In this document: positions 59,206 to 64,000 of the stretch, piece by piece
Layout: each line of letters begins with the position of its first letter
Position numbering within the stretch: position 1 is the first letter of the stretch
From: an uncultured Oscillibacter sp.
GTDB taxonomy: Bacteria; Bacillota; Clostridia; Oscillospirales; Oscillospiraceae
Direction: 5' to 3'
DNA length: 64,000 nt
Assembly (NCBI GenBank): GCA_910578935.1
Contig: CAJTSM010000009.1
Coordinates: 62,001 to 126,000, forward strand
Made by a program: the position numbers and the translations under genes
The notes under the pieces: generated by a model
The model's database searches: none
What the model was told of the DNA's origin: nothing
The model's input: only the letters and a program-made list of their open reading frames with translations

Positions 59206-60594
59206 ATGTTGAACTTTCTCCGCCGTGAGCCCGGCTTTTACAAACGGCTCTTCAAGCTCTCCCTGCCTATGATCCTGCAAAACCTCATCACCTTTTCCCT
59301 GGGACTGATCGATACCTTTATGGTTTCCCGCCTGGGAAACGCCGAAATGGCGGCGGTCACCACCGCCAATGTCCCCGTCTTTCTCCTCACCAGCATCGTC
59401 TTCGGCTTCCAGAGCGGCTTAGGCATCCTGGTAAGCCAGTACTGGGGCAAAGGGGACGAAAAGAGCGTCAGCCGGGCCCTGGGGGTGGCCTCCCTGCTGG
59501 GGACCGCCGTTACGCTGCCCCTGGCCCTGGTTTTCTGCGCCGTCCCGGTGCCGGTTATGGACCTCCTCTCCAACAGCCACGACCTCAGCCTCCTGGGAGG
59601 CCCGTATCTCCGGGTCATCGGTTTTTCCTATGTGTTCAACATGCTCTCCTCCATCTACGTCAGCGCCCGGCGCAGCGTGGAGGACCCAGGTTTCGGCATG
59701 AAGCTCTTCGGCTTCTCCACCGTCCTGAACACGGGACTGAACTACCTCTTGATCTTCGGCAATTTCGGCTTTCCCGCCCTGGGGGTGGCCGGGGCCGCCA
59801 TCGCCACCCTCCTGGCCCGGGTCAGCGAATTTGTGATCTGCGCCGCCTGCGCCCTGCGGAGCCGTTCTATCCCCCTGCACCTGGGGCTCTTCTTCCGTCC
59901 CGGGGCGGACATGCTGCGCCGCTTCGTCAAATACGCCTCTCCGGTAGTGCTGAACGAAACCGTCTGGGGCCTGGGAAATTCCCTTCTGACCGTCATCCTG
60001 GGCTACACCGGCGATTCCGTGGAGATGCTGGCGGCCAACGCCGTCATGGGCAACCTGAACCGCCTGTTCCTGGTAGTCTGCTTCGGCCTGGGAGCCGCTA
60101 CGGCGGTGATGGTGGGCAAGGCCATCGGCGAGGGCCAGGGCCGGGACAAGGTCATGGACCTGAGCCGGACCCTCCTCTGGTTCGCCGTGCTGGTGGGGTC
60201 GGTCCTGGCGGTGTTCTCCCTGGCCCTGGTGCCTCTGGTCTTCGTGCCCTATATCTTCCCCATGTTCAAGCTCTTCGGCCTCTCCGCCGAAATCGCCACG
60301 GCCCTGGCGGTGATGGGCTTCGCCTCCATCCCCCTCCACGCCTGCGCCATCTCCGCCGTCACCGGCGTTCTCCGGGCCGGAGGCGACGTGATGTGGTCCA
60401 CGGTGCTGGATATCGCCCCTCAGTGGGTGGTCTGCCTCCCCGTCACCGCCCTGGTGGCCCTGGTATTTCAATGGGGCTGCTGGCCCATCGCCTTTGCCAT
60501 CCAGCTGGAGAGCGTGGTAAAATTTCCCCTCTGCCTCTGGCGGGTCCAGGGCGGAAGATGGATCAATGACGTAACGGGAGGCGGAAACGAATGA
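59206..60594 (+). CDS. MATE-family efflux transporter
   Basis: A 462-residue membrane protein with about 12 helices in two related halves. LSLPMILQNLITFSLGLIDTFMVSRLGNAEMAAVTTANV at the start and the second-half VVLNETVWGLGNSLLTVILGYTGDSVEMLAANAVMGNL are typical. It exports organic cations or drugs in exchange for Na+ or H+; substrate unknown. Its stop overlaps the rlmA start (ATGA), and the ribosome site (AAAGGTG) is weak. Confidence 0.9.
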   Translation: MLNFLRREPGFYKRLFKLSLPMILQNLITFSLGLIDTFMVSRLGNAEMAAVTTANVPVFLLTSIVFGFQSGLGILVSQYWGKGDEKSVSRALGVASLLGTAVTLPLALVFCAVPVPVMDLLSNSHDLSLLGGPYLRVIGFSYVFNMLSSIYVSARRSVEDPGFGMKLFGFSTVLNTGLNYLLIFGNFGFPALGVAGAAIATLLARVSEFVICAACALRSRSIPLHLGLFFRPGADMLRRFVKYASPVVLNETVWGLGNSLLTVILGYTGDSVEMLAANAVMGNLNRLFLVVCFGLGAATAVMVGKAIGEGQGRDKVMDLSRTLLWFAVLVGSVLAVFSLALVPLVFVPYIFPMFKLFGLSAEIATALAVMGFASIPLHACAISAVTGVLRAGGDVMWSTVLDIAPQWVVCLPVTALVALVFQWGCWPIAFAIQLESVVKFPLCLWRVQGGRWINDVTGGGNE

Positions 60595-61412
60595 GCCTCT
60601 TCCGCTGTCCCCTCTGCGCCGCCCCTCTGACACGGGACGCGGGAGCCTACCGCTGTTCCGGAGGACACAGCTTCGATGTTGCAAAAGAGGGCTATGTCCA
60701 CCTGCTTCCCCCCAACCAAAAGCATTCCGCTCTTCCTGGGGACGACCGGGACATGGTGCTGGCCCGGCGGGAATTTCTATCCAAAAAGTATTATCAGTCC
60801 TTATTAAATACTATTTGTAATTTACTTTCCTCCTTCTCCGGAGAAACGCCGGCCTTCCTGGACGCGGGCTGCGGCGAGGGCTGGTACACCGCCGGGGTGG
60901 CGCAGTCCCTCCGGGCCTCCGGAAGGCGGCCCCGGACCGCAGGGACCGATCTCTCAAAATTCGCCCTCCGCACGGCGGCAAAGCGGGACAAGGACGCGGA
61001 GTTCGCCGTGGCCTCCTCCTATCGCCTTCCCCTGGCGGACGGCAGCGTGGACCTGCTGCTGAACTGCTTTTCTCCCCTGGCCCTGGAGGAGTTCCGGCGG
61101 GTGCTGCGCCCCGGCGGTTGGTTTCTCTATGTAGTCCCCGGAGCGGAACACCTCTGGGAGATGAAGGAGATTCTCTACGACAAACCCTACCCCAACGTGG
61201 AAAAGGAAACCCCTTATGAGGGCTTCGCCTACCGGGAAATTGTTCCGGTGGACGGGACCATTCTGCTGGACTGCCGGGAGGACATCCGCAGCCTCTTTCG
61301 CATGACGCCCTATTTCTGGAAGACCCCCAAGGCCGGGGCGGAGCGCCTGGAGTCCCTGAAGTCCCTTTCCGTGCGGACCTCCTTCCGGGTCCACGCATTT
61401 GAAAAACTGTGA
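60591..61412 (+). CDS. 23S rRNA (guanine-N1)-methyltransferase, RlmA family
   Basis: A 273-residue SAM-dependent methylase. A zinc finger of C6-x2-C9 and C22-x3-H26 is followed by DVAKEGYVHLLPPNQK, and the SAM site reads DAGCGEGWYT near residue 87. RlmA-I and RlmA-II methylate G745 or G748; TlrB-type members give tylosin resistance. Which G is used cannot be told. Coupled to the MATE gene by overlap, which could reflect shared antibiotic defence. Confidence 0.85.
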   Translation: MSLFRCPLCAAPLTRDAGAYRCSGGHSFDVAKEGYVHLLPPNQKHSALPGDDRDMVLARREFLSKKYYQSLLNTICNLLSSFSGETPAFLDAGCGEGWYTAGVAQSLRASGRRPRTAGTDLSKFALRTAAKRDKDAEFAVASSYRLPLADGSVDLLLNCFSPLALEEFRRVLRPGGWFLYVVPGAEHLWEMKEILYDKPYPNVEKETPYEGFAYREIVPVDGTILLDCREDIRSLFRMTPYFWKTPKAGAERLESLKSLSVRTSFRVHAFEKL

Positions 61413-61425
61413 AAGGAGCGACCCT

Positions 61426-62127
61426 ATGAAACCCAATCCCACCCGTTCCGCCCTAATTCTGATCGACATGGAAAACGGTTTTGTCGACCACCGGGGCGGC
61501 CATTGCATCAAAGGGGCCCAGGCCACAGTCCCGGCTTGCGCCCGCGCCCTGGATCTGGCCCGAAGCAAGGGCATCCCCGTCTTCTTTGTCAAGCGCGTCT
61601 ACCGCTCCGACGGCAGCGATGTGGAGCTGACCCGCTACGCCGCCTGGAAAGCCGGGGGCCATGCCTGCTGCCCCGCCTCCACGGGGCCCAACAGCGCCCA
61701 GGCCCCCGAGTCCCTCCGGCCCCAGCCGGGGGACTATACCATCATCAAACCCCGGTGGAGCGCCTTTTTTCAGACGGAGCTGGACTTGATCCTCCGCCGG
61801 CTGGATGTGCGGACGGTGATTCTGGCGGGAACCACCACCCCCAACTGCGTCCGCACCACCTGCTATGACGCCATCGCCCTGGAGTACAACACCGTCGTGC
61901 TGACGGACTGCTGCTCCTCCCAGACGGAGGAGATCCAACGGGTGAATCTGGAGGACATGGAGCGGGCCGGGGCAATCTTGATGAGCAGCGCGGCCTTCGC
62001 CTCCTATGGCCCCGGCGCCGTCCAGGACCTCTCCGCCGCCATCCGGGAGGAGATGCTGGCGTCAAGCGCCTTCCCGGAGCCCTTTGAGACGGAGGGCGAC
62101 GCCGTGGGATGGACGGACCGCTGGTGA
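61426..62127 (+). CDS. Isochorismatase-family cysteine hydrolase
   Basis: A 233-residue protein with the family triad: Asp in LILIDMENGFVD (D15 area), Lys in IIKPRWSAFFQTELD and the nucleophile Cys in TTPNCVRTTCYDA. It hydrolyses a small amide, such as nicotinamide, biuret or an N-carbamoyl compound, or isochorismate; not resolvable here. The ATG follows GAAAGGAG and is 13 bases after the rlmA stop. Confidence 0.88.
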   Translation: MKPNPTRSALILIDMENGFVDHRGGHCIKGAQATVPACARALDLARSKGIPVFFVKRVYRSDGSDVELTRYAAWKAGGHACCPASTGPNSAQAPESLRPQPGDYTIIKPRWSAFFQTELDLILRRLDVRTVILAGTTTPNCVRTTCYDAIALEYNTVVLTDCCSSQTEEIQRVNLEDMERAGAILMSSAAFASYGPGAVQDLSAAIREEMLASSAFPEPFETEGDAVGWTDRW

Positions 62128-62141
62128 GGCCCGCGTGCAAT

Positions 62142-62297
62142 TGTGAACGTTTGCGTAAATTCTCACAAGCCTTCCGTCAAAGCGTAAAAAAAGCCGGAGA
62201 GCCTTTGGCGAAATCGGAAAATTTTCTAGGACGCGGAGAAAAACCGTTGATTTTTTGCCGGGAAAATGCTAATTTCTTTATAGCGAAAACGATTGCG
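62142..62297 (+). promoter_or_regulatory. iol operon control region with two LacI/CcpA-type operators
   Basis: TGTGAACGTTTGCG (62142-62155) and CGAAAACGATTGCG (62284-62297) each match TGNAANCGNTTNCA at 12 of 14 positions. Between them TTGATT and TAATTT (about 62248 and 62271) could be a weak promoter. Control by CcpA or by a LacI-type inositol regulator is possible. Confidence 0.5.
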
Positions 62298-62386
62298 GGA
62301 GCGTTGCGCCCCCGACGGTTTTCACCATCTAACTTTGGGGCCGGGAACCGGCCTCAGGACGACAATTTTCAAGGAGGTCGTTTCCC

Positions 62387-63289
62387 ATGTTTGACTCTAA
62401 GAACGTTTCCCTGGGCATTGCGCCCATCGGCTGGTGCAACGACGACATGCCGGAGCTGGGCGCGGAGAATACCTTCCAGCAGATCGTCAGCGAAATGGCG
62501 CTGGCGGGCTTTACCGGCTGCGAGATCGGCAACAAATACCCCTCCGATCCCGCCGAGCTGAAAAAGGCTCTGGACCTCAGGGGCATGCGGATCGCCAGCC
62601 GCTGGTACTCCTCCTTTATCCTGACCCGTCCCTTCGAAGAGGAGGAGAAAGATTTCAAGGCCAACCTGGATTTCCTGGCCGCCGTGGGGGCCAACCGGAT
62701 CAACGTCAGCGAGCAGAGCTATTCCATCCAGGGCCAGATGGACACCCCCGTCCTGACGGGAGGGCACAAGCACGTGATGAACGACGAAGAGTGGGACCGC
62801 TTCTGCGACGGGCTCAACAAGCTGGGCAAGATCGCCGCCGGCCGGGGCTTCAAGCTCTGCTTCCACCATCACATGGGCACCGTGGTCCAGACCAGTGAGG
62901 AGACGGACCGCATGATGGCCAACACCGACCCCCGCTATGTGTTCCTCTGCTATGACACCGGCCACTTCACCTTTGCCGGAGAGGACCCCTTGACCATGCT
63001 GAAGAAATACGTGGACCGGGTGGGCCACGTGCATCTGAAGGACATGCGGCTTCCCGTGGTGGAAGAGGCCCGGAAGAACAGCTGGAGCTTCCTTCAGTCC
63101 GTCCGGAACGGCGCGTTCACCGTCCCCGGCGACGGCAACGTGGACTTTGACCCCGTGTTCAAGGTTCTGGCGGACGCCGGCTATCAGGGATGGCTCCTGG
63201 TGGAGGCCGAGCAGGACCCCGCCAAGGCGAATCCCCTGGAGTACGCCATGAAGGGACGCAAATACATTCGGGAGCATACCGGCCTGTAA
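62387..63289 (+). CDS. iolE: Myo-inosose-2 dehydratase
   Basis: A 300-residue TIM-barrel enzyme that removes water from scyllo-inosose (2-keto-myo-inositol) in inositol catabolism. Family features: LGIAPIGWCNDDMPELG at the start, FTGCEIGNKYP, metal ligands in LCFHHHMGTVVQT, LCYDTGHFTFAGEDP and the ending LVEAEQDPAKANPLEYA. AAGGAGG precedes the ATG. The partial iolB gene downstream supports the assignment. Confidence 0.93.
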   Translation: MFDSKNVSLGIAPIGWCNDDMPELGAENTFQQIVSEMALAGFTGCEIGNKYPSDPAELKKALDLRGMRIASRWYSSFILTRPFEEEEKDFKANLDFLAAVGANRINVSEQSYSIQGQMDTPVLTGGHKHVMNDEEWDRFCDGLNKLGKIAAGRGFKLCFHHHMGTVVQTSEETDRMMANTDPRYVFLCYDTGHFTFAGEDPLTMLKKYVDRVGHVHLKDMRLPVVEEARKNSWSFLQSVRNGAFTVPGDGNVDFDPVFKVLADAGYQGWLLVEAEQDPAKANPLEYAMKGRKYIREHTGL

Positions 63290-63337
63290 GGCCTAGCCTG
63301 TACTCGCCCTTGCGGGCGGGGCGGCTTTCTGCTCAGC

Positions 63338-63813
63338 GATGGCCGGTTCATTGCACCCCCCATTCTCTCTTTTGCGAAAAGAGAGAATGCGCCGTGCACG
63401 GTGGAAGAGAGAAAACGGGGGCGCGGCACGGCTGGACGGTTGAGACGCAAGTCCCTGCCCGCGGCGTGGTGCAAGCGGGGGCTTTGGTGGTTGATGCATG
63501 GATTGTCCGTCTATCCTCGCTGCCGCTAACCTGGTGCTTGCACCGGAGCTGCGCCTATCGACTCCTCTTTCAGTGCCTGTCAGCGCCAGGGCAGCGGCAG
63601 CGGAAAGCGCCGCTGGTCCTTTCGACAAGCTCCAAAACCCCCGCTCAAACTACGCCGCGGGCTGGAGGCATTCGTGAAACCGGAAGCACTGTCTGCGCGT
63701 CCCCCGTCCCTCGCGTAATACTTCTTTTTCTCTTTTGGACCGTGCACGGCCTGTTTTCTCGTTTTCTTTTGGAAGAAAAAGAGAAAATGGGGGGTGCAAT
63801 GAACCAGCCATCA
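63338..63813. repeat. MITE-like 476-bp inverted-repeat element
   Basis: Arms of about 36 bases (63338-63373 and 63777-63813) are near-perfect inverted repeats built on GGTTCATTGCACCCCCCATT. A shared palindrome CCGTGCACGG occurs inside both ends (63392-63401 and 63740-63749). The interior has no protein-like frame. It fills the gap between iolE and iolB. Confidence 0.65.
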
Positions 63814-63844
63814 TCATGGCTGCAATCTCAAGGAGATGATTCCC

Positions 63845-64000
63845 ATGACCTATTTTAACAAAAACGCCGAACTCAAGCAGGGCTACAATGCCTACATTGA
63901 CTCTTCCGCGGACGACATGGGCACCCAGATGGACGTGGGCCTCCTGGTGATGGAGCCCGGCGATGTCTTCACCTTTGAAGAGGCGGAAAAGGAAATCGCC
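63845..64000 (+). CDS. iolB: 5-deoxy-glucuronate isomerase, N-terminal part (cut by window end)
   Basis: The first 52 residues of a frame open at the window end. The start MTYFNKNAELKQGYNAYIDS and QMDVGLLVMEPGDVFTFEEAEKEIA fit IolB, which isomerises 5-deoxy-glucuronate in the inositol pathway. AAGGAG lies 9 nt upstream of the ATG. Being next to iolE strengthens the call. Confidence 0.8.
   Translation, partial: MTYFNKNAELKQGYNAYIDSSADDMGTQMDVGLLVMEPGDVFTFEEAEKEIA

Noticed and set aside
63190..63858. 222-codon frame running through the iolE 3' end and the inverted-repeat element
   Set aside because: It crosses iolE in another frame and the inverted-repeat arms; low-complexity composition and no start signal.

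Overview
The window is high-GC chromosomal DNA that looks like a gut Clostridia member of the Oscillospiraceae (Flavonifractor / Lawsonibacter / Intestinimonas type). The reasons are Firmicutes-style AGGAGG ribosome sites, an arg cluster with ARG boxes, a DnaD-DnaC pair, 2-oxoacid:ferredoxin oxidoreductase genes, SLH surface proteins and a Tn4451-like mobilizable element, all in a GC-rich background. The genus is an inference from gene content; no rRNA is present.

Layout. 99-4459: an exported serine hydrolase, an Lsa-type ABC-F ribosome-protection gene behind a leader peptide and attenuator, and a small membrane protein. 4625-12968: a seven-gene arginine operon on the minus strand, transcribed argG-H-C-J-B-D-F, from a promoter overlapped by two ARG boxes. 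13078-20695: mnmE, a large BspA-like/SLH surface protein, pnp with a long leader hairpin, and rpsO. 21084-24407: a YtrA-like GntR regulator with an ABC ATPase and permease. 24515-27218: a small protein, an SDR reductase, tRNA-Val(GAC) and ilvE. 27408-31574: a four-subunit ferredoxin-dependent 2-oxoacid oxidoreductase (VOR/KOR type) with an upstream P-loop ATPase, and a divergent FCD-type GntR regulator. Next to ilvE this suggests branched-chain amino acid/2-oxoacid interconversion. 31889-42107: cstA with a partner gene, a ParB-like protein, a VanW protein, a VTT membrane protein, dnaC/dnaD-like primosome genes, a methionine gamma-lyase-family enzyme and a HAD hydrolase.

42505-52824 is an AT-richer integrative mobilizable element inserted flush against the CCA end of tRNA-Ser(GGA). 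It is bounded by 20-bp inverted repeats, each followed by a hairpin whose stem differs but stays paired. It carries a large serine recombinase, TnpW- and TnpV-like proteins, a relaxase with MobC, a cluster of TGACGNCA palindromes, a RelB/RelE-type toxin-antitoxin pair and a compact four-gene operon. That operon encodes a Phd/YefM-like protein, a PD-(D/E)XK-nuclease/N6-adenine methyltransferase fusion, a two-TRD specificity subunit and a HEPN protein with an R-x4-H motif. Its promoter carries a perfect 16-bp palindrome between the -35 and -10. This is the best candidate for an undescribed system: a BcgI-like restriction-modification unit with an antitoxin-family regulator and a HEPN effector.

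52824-64000: tRNA-Ser, an HPr-like protein lacking the catalytic histidine, a YcdB/SLH exported protein, an HD phosphohydrolase with mtaB, a cysteine desulfurase-MATE-rlmA-isochorismatase run, and the start of an inositol catabolism operon (iolE, then iolB cut by the window end). A 476-bp non-coding element with inverted-repeat ends sits between iolE and iolB.
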